A DNA stretch of 64,000 nt, from NCBI GenBank assembly GCA_015061295.1, contig SUWU01000002.1, positions 1-64,000 of the forward strand, written 5' to 3'. Origin of the DNA: Lentimicrobiaceae bacterium (GTDB taxonomy: Bacteria; Bacteroidota; Bacteroidia; Bacteroidales; F082). The position numbers and the translations under genes are program-made. Shown in pieces: positions 47,504 through 58,647 of this stretch. Numbering within the stretch: position 1 is the first letter of the stretch; each line of letters begins with the position of its first letter. Below the pieces are notes generated by a model. It did no database searches, was not told the origin of the DNA, and saw only the letters and a program-made list of their open reading frames with translations.

Positions 47504-48457
47504 GTGCATAAGTTAAGATACATATTAACAATCATCATCATTGCTATATCAGCAGCAGCCGTTGCCCAACAAGCTCCGATGTTTACCAACTACAGCAACT
47601 CGTATGCCTGCGTAAATCCTGGATTTGGAGGACTAAGCGATGGTATCAATGTGATGGGTATCTATAGAGATCAATGGACGGGATTTAAAGATGCTAACGG
47701 CAATGCAGTGACTCCAAGAACCATGTTATTCTCTGGAGACATGCCGATAAAACTATTACATGGAGGTCTCTCATTATCAGTAATGAACGACAAAATAGCT
47801 TTTGAAGATAATATCAACGTCAATTTAGGATACTCATTTCACATGGATTTAGGGGCAGGTACCTTAGGAATGGGATTAGCATTCAGTATGGTAAACCGTT
47901 CCGTTGATTTCAGCAAATATGAGCCACTAAATCCTAACGATCACATTATTCCAAGCGGAGAACAAAGCGACATGCTGTTAGATGCCAACATTGGTTTGTT
48001 TTGGCAGATACCAGAGACATTTTACATAGGCATCTCTGCAACTAACCTATTTGAATCTAAAGGAAAAAATCTATCATCATCATCAGAAACAAGTAGCAGT
48101 TTCGTAGGCGACAGAACATTTTATCTCATGGCAGGCTACGAATATCAATTTAACAACCCTTTATTTGTGTTAATGCCAACGATGTGTCTGATGACCGATA
48201 TTGCATCTACACAAGTCAATGTAGGAGCAAAATTATTTTACAACAACAAAATATGGTTCGGAAGTAATTATAGGTATCAAGAATCTGTTGCTTTGATGGC
48301 GGGTTTCAAAATCAAAGACATTCAGATTTCTTATTCATACGATATCAATACTATGGGTATTGCTGTTCAAGGTTCACATGAGGTTTGTGTGAGCTATTTA
48401 TTCAAGATGAATTTAGAGAAATCGCCAAGAATTTATCGTAGCATTAGGTATCTCTAA
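47504..48457 (+). CDS. porP: PorP/SprF family T9SS membrane protein (GTG start)
   Basis: 'QQAPMFTNYSNSYACVNPGFGGLSDGINVMGIYRDQWTGFKDANG'; directly precedes gldKLMN. Confidence 0.92.
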   Translation: MHKLRYILTIIIIAISAAAVAQQAPMFTNYSNSYACVNPGFGGLSDGINVMGIYRDQWTGFKDANGNAVTPRTMLFSGDMPIKLLHGGLSLSVMNDKIAFEDNINVNLGYSFHMDLGAGTLGMGLAFSMVNRSVDFSKYEPLNPNDHIIPSGEQSDMLLDANIGLFWQIPETFYIGISATNLFESKGKNLSSSSETSSSFVGDRTFYLMAGYEYQFNNPLFVLMPTMCLMTDIASTQVNVGAKLFYNNKIWFGSNYRYQESVALMAGFKIKDIQISYSYDINTMGIAVQGSHEVCVSYLFKMNLEKSPRIYRSIRYL

Positions 48458-48488
48458 ATAATAAAAATATGGATTTAATATTTTTTTA

Positions 48489-48519
48489 TTTGGAAAATAC
48501 TTTTTTTTTTATAATTTTG
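48489..48519 (+). promoter_or_regulatory. Promoter of the gldKLMN operon
   Basis: TTTG (48489-48492), 19-nt spacer, TAATTTTG (48512-48519). Confidence 0.65.
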
Positions 48520-48589
48520 GCGGTTCAAAATTTACGCTCTATTTTGAGCAAATTTAAAACTGAGGAAATTTTTAATCAATCGTAATACA

Positions 48590-49960
48590 ATGAAAAGATT
48601 ATTAGTAGTATTTTTAGTCACTCTGCTTCTCGCAAGTTGTGGCAACACAAATCAAGGAGAGTTAGTAGGAGTTCGTAAAACATCGAAGCCATTTTATCAA
48701 CCAGATCCTTATGGTATGGTTTTCGTTCCGATGGGCAGTTATACAATGGGAGTTGGAGGACAAGACATTACATCGAGTCAGCTTGCACAACCAAAGACAA
48801 TTTCAGTTTCTTCGTTCTATATGGACGAGACAGAGATAACGAACAACGAATATCGTGAATTTGTGTATTGGGTAAGAGACTCTATCGCACGTACCTTACT
48901 TGGCGAGATTCAACCTGATGTATATCTCATCAGCGAGAATGAGAGAACAGGAGAGGTATATGACCCACCTTATCTCAATTGGGATGAAAAGATAGAGTGG
49001 AACAGCACAGAGCAAGACGTAAGAGACGCTTTGGAAGACATGTTCCTCCCAGAACATGAACGTTTCTTTGGCAGAAAGGAGATAGATACAAGAAAATTAT
49101 TCTACGAATATTATTGGATCGATCTTCAAGCAGCTTCAAGAAAAGAGTTTGGAAGCGATGCCGACTACCAGAATGCAAGTTTAGCCAATCGTCCTCAAGG
49201 CTTAAAAGACCGTTCTGTATATATCAAGAAAGAAAAGATCAATGTATATCCAGACACATTATCATGGATTCATGATTATTCATATTCTTTCAATGATCCT
49301 CTTACAGAGAGATATTTCTGGCACTCAGCATACGACCATTATCCTGTAGTAGGAGTAAACTGGAACCAAGCAAGAGCCTTCTGTATCTGGCGTACAGAGA
49401 AATTGAACAACTATCTCAAATCACAAAAAGGAGAAATGACATTGTCGGAGTTCCGTCTGCCAACAGAAGCAGAATGGGAATGGGCAGCACGCGGTGGCAA
49501 CCATCTCAATCCATATCCATGGGGAGGTCCTTACACACGTAACGAGAGAGGTTGTTTCTTAGCAAACTTCAAACCAGTGAGAGGCAACTATATCGCTGAC
49601 GGCGGATTAACAACATTGATAGTAGGACATTATCCACCTAATGATTGGGGATTATACGATATGGCAGGTAACGTAGCAGAATGGACCAATAGTGCATTCG
49701 ACCCATTAGCATACAACATGACATGGGATATGAATCCTAATTATACATATAATGCAAAAGAAAGCGATCCTCCAATTATGAAGAGAAAAGTCATACGCGG
49801 AGGCTCATGGAAAGACATCTCACACTATTTGGAAGTCACAGCACGTTCCTACGAGTATCAAGATACAGCGAAGTGTTATATAGGTTTCCGTTGCGTTCAG
49901 CCATATCTTGGACGTAATAAAGGTGATAATCCATCAAAAGCTTCAAGAGTATATAATTAA
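48590..49960 (+). CDS. gldK: T9SS ring lipoprotein GldK/PorK
   Basis: Lipobox 'LLLASCGN'; FGE-sulfatase-like 'MVFVPMGSYTMG...FRLPTEAEWEWAARGG...VIRGGSWKD'. Confidence 0.95.
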   Translation: MKRLLVVFLVTLLLASCGNTNQGELVGVRKTSKPFYQPDPYGMVFVPMGSYTMGVGGQDITSSQLAQPKTISVSSFYMDETEITNNEYREFVYWVRDSIARTLLGEIQPDVYLISENERTGEVYDPPYLNWDEKIEWNSTEQDVRDALEDMFLPEHERFFGRKEIDTRKLFYEYYWIDLQAASRKEFGSDADYQNASLANRPQGLKDRSVYIKKEKINVYPDTLSWIHDYSYSFNDPLTERYFWHSAYDHYPVVGVNWNQARAFCIWRTEKLNNYLKSQKGEMTLSEFRLPTEAEWEWAARGGNHLNPYPWGGPYTRNERGCFLANFKPVRGNYIADGGLTTLIVGHYPPNDWGLYDMAGNVAEWTNSAFDPLAYNMTWDMNPNYTYNAKESDPPIMKRKVIRGGSWKDISHYLEVTARSYEYQDTAKCYIGFRCVQPYLGRNKGDNPSKASRVYN

Positions 49961-50011
49961 TTAACATAGTAAATTATCAAATAAAAATACTAATTTTAAA
50001 ACATTAAAGAC

Positions 50012-50719
50012 ATGGGTAGTTTCAGTAAATTTTTAGAAAGTAGAAAGTACAAAAAAGTAATGGGTGTGGTCTATGGTATCGGCGCATCTATCGTTCTCGT
50101 AGGAGCCTTGTTTAAACTTACACACTGGCCAGGTGCTAATATTATGCTTACAGTTGGTTTGTTGACAGAAGCTGTTATCTTCTTCTTATCTGCTTTCGAA
50201 CCACCACACGTAGAACCAGACTGGAGTCTTGTTTACCCAGAGTTCGCATACGCATATCACGGAGATGAAGGTGTAGAAGCACCAGAACCTAGAGCCAAAG
50301 CTAAAGGAACTACTACAAAAAGTTCAGCAGTAGAACAATTAGATGAGATGTTTAACAAAGCTAATATCAGCGAACAAGCTCTTGAGAGATTAGGCGCAGG
50401 TATTAATAAATTGAGCGACAATGCTGCTAAAATGGCTGAAATCAGTAACGCAGTAGCTGCTACAAACGAATACGCTGCTAATATGCGTAAAGCAGCTGAG
50501 TCAGCAGGAGCCCTCGAAGTTCAACTTCAAAGCTCGTTGATCTTAAGCGAGACCAACAAACAGTTAAACAGAACAATGACAGAATATATAGAGAAAATTA
50601 ACTTATCAGCTAATTCAACAGAAGCTCTCAATCATCAGTTAGTTGACTTATCAAAACGTATGACAGCTCTCAACACCGTTTATGGCAACATGCTCTCAGC
50701 TATGAACGTGAAATCCTGA
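50012..50719 (+). CDS. gldL: T9SS motor protein GldL/PorL
   Basis: 'KVMGVVYGIGASIVLVGALFKLTHWPGANIMLTVGLLTEAVIFFLSAFEPPH'. Confidence 0.96.
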   Translation: MGSFSKFLESRKYKKVMGVVYGIGASIVLVGALFKLTHWPGANIMLTVGLLTEAVIFFLSAFEPPHVEPDWSLVYPEFAYAYHGDEGVEAPEPRAKAKGTTTKSSAVEQLDEMFNKANISEQALERLGAGINKLSDNAAKMAEISNAVAATNEYAANMRKAAESAGALEVQLQSSLILSETNKQLNRTMTEYIEKINLSANSTEALNHQLVDLSKRMTALNTVYGNMLSAMNVKS

Positions 50720-50764
50720 TAAATTTTCAATAACCTAATGTTTAACAATAAAAGATTATAGAAA

Positions 50765-52447
50765 ATGGCAGGAGGAAAAGAAACCCCAAGGCAGAAGATG
50801 ATCTCTATGATGTATCTTGTATTGACTGCCTTGTTAGCATTGAATGTTTCTGTTGACATTCTTGATGCTTTCGCAATCGTTAATGATGGTATAGAAACAT
50901 CAAACGCTAGCGTCGAGAAGAAAATAGAAGATTATTATTTGACATTCCAACAACAATACGACAAGCAACCAGACAAAGCTGGTGAGTATTGGACTAAAGC
51001 TCAAGATATACGCAAAAAAACTGATGAAATCATTAACTACATTGAGACTGAGATAAAAGTCCCATTGGTAATGGTGACAGAAGGCACCACATTAGAGAAC
51101 ATCTTGAATCCAGCAGATCCAGAAAAAGCTCTTCTGAGAAACAAAGATAAAACAGATGCCACAAAACACAGTCGCGTATTTTATGAGTTCGACCTTAAGA
51201 ATATCAGCGCAAAGGATAAATATGACGCTCCAACAAACTTCATGATTAACGAAAATCATGGTGCAGAGTTGCGCGCTAAGATTGATGAATATCGTAATTA
51301 TATCATTAACACGATAGAATCTGCAGGCATTCCTAACTATGCAAGCCACGTAGGTCTTATCACAGACGGTGATTACTACGATGCCAACAACAACAAACTA
51401 TCATGGGAACAAAAGAACTTCTACCATGTTATCTTAGCTGCTGACATTGCTATCTTAAATAAGATTATCGGTGAGATCCAAACAACAGAATTTGACGCTG
51501 TGTCAGAGTTGTTCAAGAGAATCGGCGCTACAGATTATAAGTTCAACGCATTAGAGGCAAGAGTTATACCAAAGACCACATACGTCTTCACTGGTCAAGA
51601 ATATGAAGCCGACATCTTTATCGCAGCATCAGACACCACAAAGAAATTTGATGTCAAATATGCAAGAGGCATCAAAGATTATTCAAAAGCTAACCCTAAC
51701 AACATTCAAGTTGTATCTAGCAAAGAAGGTGTTGCAACTGTGAAATTCAGAGCAAATAACGAAGGATTACAAAACTACGCTGGTATCATAGAAATGATTG
51801 ATCCTGAGACAGGCGAAGTTGTACCTTATCCATTCCAATCATCATATACAGTAGCACCGCCATCAGTGACAGTCGCTCCTACACAAATGATGATATTCTA
51901 TCAAGGTCTGCAGAATCCTATCTCTGTGTCAGCACCTGGTATATCACACGACAAAATTGATGTCACAATCTCTAAAGGTAAGATCTCTAAAGGAAATCAA
52001 GCTGGTCATTATTTAGTTGAAGTACCTTCAAATGAAAAGGTTACTACCATCACAGCAACGACAACAATGGACGGCAAGAGAGTGGTCTTAGGAAGCTATG
52101 ACTTCCGCATCAAACGTGTTCCTAACCCAGAAGCAAAGATAGCTGGTAGATCAAGTGGTAAAATCGACAGAAGCGAGTTTGCTGGAGCAGGCGGTATCAT
52201 CCCTGATATGGGTGACTTCGAGTTCGGCGATTACCAATATAATATCGTATCTTATAACTTAGGAACTATAGTAGGTGGTGACTACAAAACATCAGGAACA
52301 GTAAGAGGCGGACGTTTCAATGCAGAAGTTAATGAGATGATCAACAAAGCTCGTCCAGGACAAAAATTCTTCTTTGAAAACATCCAAGCTAAAGGTCCAG
52401 ATGGCGTCACACGTACCTTAAATCCTATTAACTTAGAAATTAAATAA
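50765..52447 (+). CDS. gldM: T9SS motor protein GldM/PorM
   Basis: 'MAGGKETPRQKMISMMYLVLTALLALNVSVDILDAFAIVNDG'. Confidence 0.96.
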   Translation: MAGGKETPRQKMISMMYLVLTALLALNVSVDILDAFAIVNDGIETSNASVEKKIEDYYLTFQQQYDKQPDKAGEYWTKAQDIRKKTDEIINYIETEIKVPLVMVTEGTTLENILNPADPEKALLRNKDKTDATKHSRVFYEFDLKNISAKDKYDAPTNFMINENHGAELRAKIDEYRNYIINTIESAGIPNYASHVGLITDGDYYDANNNKLSWEQKNFYHVILAADIAILNKIIGEIQTTEFDAVSELFKRIGATDYKFNALEARVIPKTTYVFTGQEYEADIFIAASDTTKKFDVKYARGIKDYSKANPNNIQVVSSKEGVATVKFRANNEGLQNYAGIIEMIDPETGEVVPYPFQSSYTVAPPSVTVAPTQMMIFYQGLQNPISVSAPGISHDKIDVTISKGKISKGNQAGHYLVEVPSNEKVTTITATTTMDGKRVVLGSYDFRIKRVPNPEAKIAGRSSGKIDRSEFAGAGGIIPDMGDFEFGDYQYNIVSYNLGTIVGGDYKTSGTVRGGRFNAEVNEMINKARPGQKFFFENIQAKGPDGVTRTLNPINLEIK

Positions 52448-52463
52448 TTGAAAGGAACTATTT

Positions 52464-53318
52464 ATGAAACAATTGTTTGTAATACTTGGTCTCATCGGAT
52501 TGTCGCTGTTCTGCGCACCTAATACATCAGCACAGACTATCTTCGACCAGACATATACCGATGGCATCTATGTTGAGAACGCCACAGGCGTAAAAGCCCC
52601 GATGCCGCTTCCTAACATCAGAGAAGCAGACATCATGTGGAAAAAAAGAATATGGCGCGAGATTGACTTCCGCCAGAAAATGAATCAAGGATTTTACTTC
52701 CCTGTCGTTTCTCATCAAAATTGGAAGAGCTTCATCACAGTGATTCTTGATGGCATGAAAGAAGGTAAGATCACAGCTTATGAGGTAGAACCTACTGACG
52801 AGTTGCTGAATCCTATCTCTTACAATCAGTTCATGAGCAAGCAATCAGATACTGCGTACAGAACCTTCAGAAGACCTTATCCTCCATACGACGAATACGA
52901 CACTATGATCGTATCGCACTTTGAACCAACAGATGTAATGCGCTGCCGTATTAAGGAAGATTGGTATTTCGACAAACAAAGATCACAGCTTATGGTACGC
53001 ATAATTGCTATATGCCCTGTAAAGATGATTGAACTCGAAAGTGGTGACAGAGTCCCTCAACCTTTATTCTGGATTCCTTACGAATCAGCACGCGAGGTGC
53101 TCGTACAAGCTCCATTCTATAACCATAACAATTCAGCAGCACGCCTATCATATGATGAAGTGTTCCTGAAGAGAATGTTCGATAGTTATATCTTCAAAGA
53201 AGAGAACGTTTATGATCGTAACATACAAGAATATGCAAAAGGCGTTGATGCTCTCTTAGAATCAGAGCGTATCAAACACTCACTCATAGAGTATGAAGAA
53301 TACCTCTGGGAATATTAA
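52464..53318 (+). CDS. gldN: T9SS ring protein GldN/PorN
   Basis: 'DIMWKKRIWREIDFRQKMNQGFYFP', 'YDEYDTMIVSHFEPTDVMRCRIKEDWYFDKQRS'. Confidence 0.95.
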   Translation: MKQLFVILGLIGLSLFCAPNTSAQTIFDQTYTDGIYVENATGVKAPMPLPNIREADIMWKKRIWREIDFRQKMNQGFYFPVVSHQNWKSFITVILDGMKEGKITAYEVEPTDELLNPISYNQFMSKQSDTAYRTFRRPYPPYDEYDTMIVSHFEPTDVMRCRIKEDWYFDKQRSQLMVRIIAICPVKMIELESGDRVPQPLFWIPYESAREVLVQAPFYNHNNSAARLSYDEVFLKRMFDSYIFKEENVYDRNIQEYAKGVDALLESERIKHSLIEYEEYLWEY

Positions 53319-53356
53319 AAACAATTGAGAAATAATAGTTAACAATTGATAGTAAA

Positions 53357-53394
53357 ATAAGGATGTCACTTCACTAGTGACATCCTTATTTTTT
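53357..53394 (+). terminator. Terminator of gldKLMN operon
   Basis: aataaggatgtcacttcactagtgacatccttattttttag. Confidence 0.9.
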
Positions 53395-53479
53395 AGATAT
53401 TAATATCAAAAAATTACCCACGTCTCTCTCCTAATTCCCAATTATTTCTTATCTTTACAAACCAAATTTATGATATAAA

Positions 53480-55582
53480 ATGGTCGATTTATTACAGACA
53501 AAGATAGAGTTTCTAAAGGGAGTAGGACCAAAAAGAGCCGAACTTCTCAACAAAGAACTTGGCATATATACGTTTCAAGACATGCTTGAATATTTCCCTT
53601 TCCGTTATGTTGACCGCAGTAAGATACATAAGGTTAATCAGATATATGACGACACAGTATATTACCAACTCGTTGGAACAGTATCTAATGTAAAGACTCA
53701 CGGAGAGCCACGTATGACACGTATCAGTGCTACATTCTCCGATGAGACCGGTTCTATCGAACTCGTCTGGTTTAAGGGATTGAAATGGATAAAAAACAAG
53801 TTCATACCTGGTAAAAAATATCTCCTCTTCGGAAAAGCCAACGTCTTCAACAACAGATTCTCTTTCACTCACCCTGACATAGAAGAATACGACCCAAACG
53901 ACAAGGTGATAGGAGAAAGTCTGCAAGGAGTATATAACACAACAGAGAAACTACGTAATGCAGGACTTGGCACAAAACAAATAGCCAAGATTATGAAAAG
54001 CCTCGTACTTCAGACATGGGATGTTATCCCAGAAAATCTGCCCAAAAGTTTGATAATACAAGACCGGCTTCTCACACGTAAAGCAGCATTCTATAAGATA
54101 CATCTACCATCAAACAGCAATGATATTCATCAGGCAACGACACGACTTAAATACGAAGAACATTTCTTCTTCCAGCTGAGACTTCTCCTCAACAAAAAAG
54201 AAAGAACACAAAATACAAAGAGTGTCGTCTTTAGCAATGTAGGTAATTATTTTAATACCTTCTATAACAAACATCTGCCATTTCCTCTTACAAATGCACA
54301 GAAACGCGTCATCAAAGAGATTCGTAGCGATTTAAAAACTGGTTTTCAGATGAACCGTTTGTTGCAAGGCGATGTCGGTAGCGGAAAAACCATAGTAGCT
54401 CTCATGGTCATGTTACTCGCTTTAGATAATGGATACCAAGCCGCACTGATGGCTCCGACAGAGATACTTGCTAACCAACATTACGAGACAATAAAGAAGA
54501 TGCTCGGTGATATGAATATAACAGTGGCATTACTCACAGGCTCGACGAAACAAAAAGAGAGAAAGAATATACTCCCTGCACTCGAAAATGGTGATATTAA
54601 CATCTTGATAGGAACACACGCACTCATAGAAGAGAGTGTAAAATTTAAGCAACTTGGACTGTGTATCGTTGATGAGCAACACAGATTCGGCGTGGCACAA
54701 CGCGCACGTTTCTGGGAGAAAACAGAATATCCGCCACACACACTCGTCATGACAGCAACACCTATACCTCGTACACTCGCGATGACACAATATGGCGACT
54801 TAGACGTGTCGAAGATAGATGAACTTCCTCCAGGAAGAAAACCTGTCAAGACTGTTCATATGTATCAAGAACAAAGACTGACGATAATATCTTTTATGAA
54901 AAAGCAGATTGCAGAAGGACATCAGATATATATTGTCTATCCACTGATTAAAGAATCTGAAAAGATGGATCTTATCAATCTTCAAGAAGGATATGAGGCT
55001 TTGCTCCGTGATTTCCCAGAACCTGAGTATAGGATTTGTGTCGTTCACGGACAGCTAAGCGCCGACGACAAGGAGTTCGAGATGCAACGTTTTATCAAAA
55101 ATCAAGCACATATTATGGTAGCGACAACGGTTATAGAAGTGGGAGTAAATGTGCCTAATGCTTCTGTTATGATAATCGAAAATGCTAACAGATTTGGTTT
55201 GTCGCAGCTACATCAGCTACGAGGTCGTGTGGGGCGTGGTGCTGAGCAGTCGTATTGTATTCTCGTAACTGACCATAAGATAACAGGCGAAGGTAAGAAG
55301 AGAATGGAGACGATGGTACGCACCAACGATGGCTTCGAGATAGCTGAAGCCGACCTTCAACTGAGAGGTCCAGGAGAGACACAAGGTACACGACAATCGG
55401 GAATGATAGAGATGAAGATAGGCGACTTCATGAAAGACGAACCAATAATACGTCACACAAGAAGGATGGTAAATCTATTGTTAGATACAGATCCAACGTT
55501 AACAAAACCAGAACATCAGATCACCAAAGAATATTTTAATAAGAGTTTCGCTTCAGGCTTCGACTGGGGTAGGATAGGATAA
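53480..55582 (+). CDS. recG: ATP-dependent DNA helicase RecG
   Basis: 'LLQGDVGSGKTIVALMVMLLALDNGYQAALMAPTEILANQHY', 'VDEQHRFGVAQRARFWEK', 'QLRGRVGRGAEQSYCIL'. Confidence 0.97.
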   Translation: MVDLLQTKIEFLKGVGPKRAELLNKELGIYTFQDMLEYFPFRYVDRSKIHKVNQIYDDTVYYQLVGTVSNVKTHGEPRMTRISATFSDETGSIELVWFKGLKWIKNKFIPGKKYLLFGKANVFNNRFSFTHPDIEEYDPNDKVIGESLQGVYNTTEKLRNAGLGTKQIAKIMKSLVLQTWDVIPENLPKSLIIQDRLLTRKAAFYKIHLPSNSNDIHQATTRLKYEEHFFFQLRLLLNKKERTQNTKSVVFSNVGNYFNTFYNKHLPFPLTNAQKRVIKEIRSDLKTGFQMNRLLQGDVGSGKTIVALMVMLLALDNGYQAALMAPTEILANQHYETIKKMLGDMNITVALLTGSTKQKERKNILPALENGDINILIGTHALIEESVKFKQLGLCIVDEQHRFGVAQRARFWEKTEYPPHTLVMTATPIPRTLAMTQYGDLDVSKIDELPPGRKPVKTVHMYQEQRLTIISFMKKQIAEGHQIYIVYPLIKESEKMDLINLQEGYEALLRDFPEPEYRICVVHGQLSADDKEFEMQRFIKNQAHIMVATTVIEVGVNVPNASVMIIENANRFGLSQLHQLRGRVGRGAEQSYCILVTDHKITGEGKKRMETMVRTNDGFEIAEADLQLRGPGETQGTRQSGMIEMKIGDFMKDEPIIRHTRRMVNLLLDTDPTLTKPEHQITKEYFNKSFASGFDWGRIG

Positions 55583-55583
55583 G

Positions 55584-56843
55584 TTACAAAATATTCATTT
55601 TGTTAGCATCTTGTTTTAAGAAGACAAAAAACATCAGGCTAAACATCAGAAGACTCGATCCTCCATAGCTGAGAAAAGGTAACGGAATACCGATGACAGG
55701 CATCAGACCAATCGTCATTCCAATATTTACCATCAGATGAAAGAATATTATAGAAGCAATGGCATAACCATAGATTCTGCTAAATGAAGACCTCTGCCGC
55801 TCGGCAAGCAATATTATCCTTATGAGAAATGCCAGATAAAGCATCAGCAGTATAAAAGAACCAACAAAGCCAAACTCCTCTCCTATTGTACAGAAAATAA
55901 AGTCGGTGTGCTGTTCTGGAACAAAGTCATATTTTGTCATAGTGCCTTGCATATAACCCTTGCCAGAGAAGCCTCCCGAACCAATAGCAATCTTCGACTG
56001 ATGCAAGTTATATCCAACACCATAAATATCTTTCTCAACACCCAAAATAATATTGATACGAGTCCGCTGATGTTGTTTCAAAACCTTATAGAAAAAGAAA
56101 TCTACTGAGAATACAAACATAACAGAAACGGCAAAGACAGCTATCATCTTCCAGATATTCTTCTTCGTCCTTTCTATTATAAATAAAAGTATCACAAAGA
56201 CGACGACTAAGCCTATCAAGACATACCACTTTGAGAAATATAGAGTTATCAAAAACAAAACAACTGCAGAAAATCCTAACACCAATATTTTCCCTGACAT
56301 TCCCTCACGATAGAAAACAAGTATAAAGACTAAGAATACCAAAGCAGAACCAGCATCACCTTGAAGCAATACCAACATCATAGGGAAGAGAACAAGACCG
56401 TATGCTATCATCTGTGACTTTATCTTAGAAAAATCGGTATTGATATCTCCAAGATAATGTGCCACCGCCAATGCTGTGGCGAACTTAGCAAACTCCGAAG
56501 GTTGAAAAGAGAACCCACCAAATTGTATCCAAGAACGAGAGCCAGCGATAGTAGAACCTGCTACGAGAACATAAATCAACAATAATATCGACAGCCCATA
56601 TATCACATAGGCAAAAGCATTAAAAAACTTAGCATCGATAAGCATTATAACAAGACCTAAGCAAAGACTCAATCCAAGGAAAAGCAGTTGTTTGCCGTAA
56701 TGCTGCGACATATCGAAGATACTTGGATTGTTCTCGTTGAAGGCAGCTGCATATATCGTTGACACTCCTATTATCACTAAAGCGAGATACATCAACAGCA
56801 ATGCCCAATCAATCTTACCTATTATGTTATTTCTTGTCGTCAT
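55584..56843 (-). CDS. rodA: Rod-shape-determining SEDS protein RodA
   Basis: 'GSRSWIQFGGFSFQPSEFAKFATALAVAHYL', 'EEFGFVGSFILLMLY', 'PVIGIPLPFLSYGGSSLL'. Confidence 0.95.
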   Translation of the reverse strand: MTTRNNIIGKIDWALLLMYLALVIIGVSTIYAAAFNENNPSIFDMSQHYGKQLLFLGLSLCLGLVIMLIDAKFFNAFAYVIYGLSILLLIYVLVAGSTIAGSRSWIQFGGFSFQPSEFAKFATALAVAHYLGDINTDFSKIKSQMIAYGLVLFPMMLVLLQGDAGSALVFLVFILVFYREGMSGKILVLGFSAVVLFLITLYFSKWYVLIGLVVVFVILLFIIERTKKNIWKMIAVFAVSVMFVFSVDFFFYKVLKQHQRTRINIILGVEKDIYGVGYNLHQSKIAIGSGGFSGKGYMQGTMTKYDFVPEQHTDFIFCTIGEEFGFVGSFILLMLYLAFLIRIILLAERQRSSFSRIYGYAIASIIFFHLMVNIGMTIGLMPVIGIPLPFLSYGGSSLLMFSLMFFVFLKQDANKMNIL

Positions 56844-58647
56844 TTGTCTTTATAAACCTTTTCTCTTTTGCAGTATCTTTAATGTAGCCACGCAGATATT
56901 TCTCTATCATGAGACTTGCTATTGGGGCAGCCCATTGCGAGCCGAAGCCAGCGTTTTCCACCACTACAGCGATAGCAATTTGAGGATTATCCGCTGGAGC
57001 GAAACCCATAAATAACGAATGGTCGTCGCCATGAGGATTTTCTGCTGTACCTGTCTTACCTGCCACTTGGATGCTATCTATCTTTGAGAAACGAGCTGTA
57101 CCGCTTTCACCTTCAAAAACACGACACATACCTATCTTCACATCTTTAAAGTGATTAGCCTTTATATTGATAAGTCTTTTCGTCCTCATGTTAGAATCGA
57201 TTGGAGTTCCATCTTTGAAAGACCTGATGAGATGAGGTGGATAATAATAACCTTCGTTTCCTATGGCAGCAGCCATATTAGCTAATTGTAACGGAGTCAC
57301 GAGTATCTCTCCCTGACCTATACTCAACGACCTTATTGTCAGAGCATTCCATACTCCTCTATACATCTTATCATAAAATGAGCTCTTAGGAATATTGCCA
57401 GCCACTTCAGCAGGAATATCAGTCTTGAAAGTAGAACCGAGTCCGAAACTCGTAACCATGTCGTACCAATATTGATAAGCCTCTTTAGAAGAAGCGAAGC
57501 GAGATGAGGCGAACATCACCTTGAAAGTCTCCCAGAAATAAGGGTTACACGAATTTTCAATAGCCTCGTAAAGAGCAACGGGAGAGTTATGATGATGTGT
57601 ACATCGTATAGGCTGAGACTCAGGACCACTACACGGGAAGGTAGAATTTTTTGTTATGGCACCACTCTGCAATACGACTAATCCATTAACCATCTTAAAG
57701 GTAGAACCTGGTGGATATATGCCGCTTGTAGCTCTGTTGACGAGCGGTTTCAAACTATCGTTAAGAAGCTGTGAATAATTTACTCCACGCACACGACCTA
57801 CGAGTTCGTTAGGATCATAAGAAGGACTCGTTACCATCGCCAATATCTGACCTGTTGAAGGCTCAATAGCCACAATGGAACCTGTTTTGTTTTTCAGGAG
57901 AGTCTCGCCATACAGCTGAAGTTCAGCATCAAGACCGAGAATGATGTCTTTGCCAGCTACAGGAAGTGTGTCGAACTGTCCGTCCATAAACCGATCCTTT
58001 TCTCTGTTATGCACATCAACCACGACTATCTTCAATCCTTTGTCGCCACGAAGTTCCTTCTCGTAATATGACTCAACTCCTGACTTTCCAATATAATCGC
58101 CGCCTTTATAATACGAATCTCTCTCAAGATCTTTCCTATCGACCTCACCAATATTTCCTAAGGCGTGAGCTGCGATAGGATATGGATAATTACGAACAGA
58201 ACGAGTCTGAAAATAAAAGCCAGAGTACTGATGCAGATTCTCTGCTATCATACCATATTCCTCCTTAGTAATTTGAGCCATAAAGACTGAAGGACTAAAA
58301 GTAGAATAACGTCTCGCCTTCATCATCCTCTCGTTGAACGACTCCCGCGAGATATTTATCGTCGAACAAAAGCCTATAGTGTCGAGATTTCTTACCTGAC
58401 GAGGAATAACCATCAAATCATATATCGCCTCATTATAAACCAAAAGCCTACCATCTCTATCATAGATCTTACCTCGAGCTGGATATTGCGTAACATAACG
58501 AAGCGTATTATTGTCAGATGACGTTTTATACGATTGATTTACAACCTGAATCATAAATAATTTAACAAGAAGAACCAATACCACTATCACAAAAATAGCC
58601 ATTATAACATATTTCCGAGAAGCATAATTAGTTCTATCTTTAATCAT
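56827..58647 (-). CDS. mrdA: Penicillin-binding protein 2
   Basis: 'VNRATSGIYPPGSTFKMVNGLVVLQ', 'SLSIGQGEILVTPLQLANMAAAIGN', 'VAGKTGTAENPHG'; overlaps rodA by 17 bp. Confidence 0.96.
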   Translation of the reverse strand: MIKDRTNYASRKYVIMAIFVIVVLVLLVKLFMIQVVNQSYKTSSDNNTLRYVTQYPARGKIYDRDGRLLVYNEAIYDLMVIPRQVRNLDTIGFCSTINISRESFNERMMKARRYSTFSPSVFMAQITKEEYGMIAENLHQYSGFYFQTRSVRNYPYPIAAHALGNIGEVDRKDLERDSYYKGGDYIGKSGVESYYEKELRGDKGLKIVVVDVHNREKDRFMDGQFDTLPVAGKDIILGLDAELQLYGETLLKNKTGSIVAIEPSTGQILAMVTSPSYDPNELVGRVRGVNYSQLLNDSLKPLVNRATSGIYPPGSTFKMVNGLVVLQSGAITKNSTFPCSGPESQPIRCTHHHNSPVALYEAIENSCNPYFWETFKVMFASSRFASSKEAYQYWYDMVTSFGLGSTFKTDIPAEVAGNIPKSSFYDKMYRGVWNALTIRSLSIGQGEILVTPLQLANMAAAIGNEGYYYPPHLIRSFKDGTPIDSNMRTKRLINIKANHFKDVKIGMCRVFEGESGTARFSKIDSIQVAGKTGTAENPHGDDHSLFMGFAPADNPQIAIAVVVENAGFGSQWAAPIASLMIEKYLRGYIKDTAKEKRFIKTNDDKK

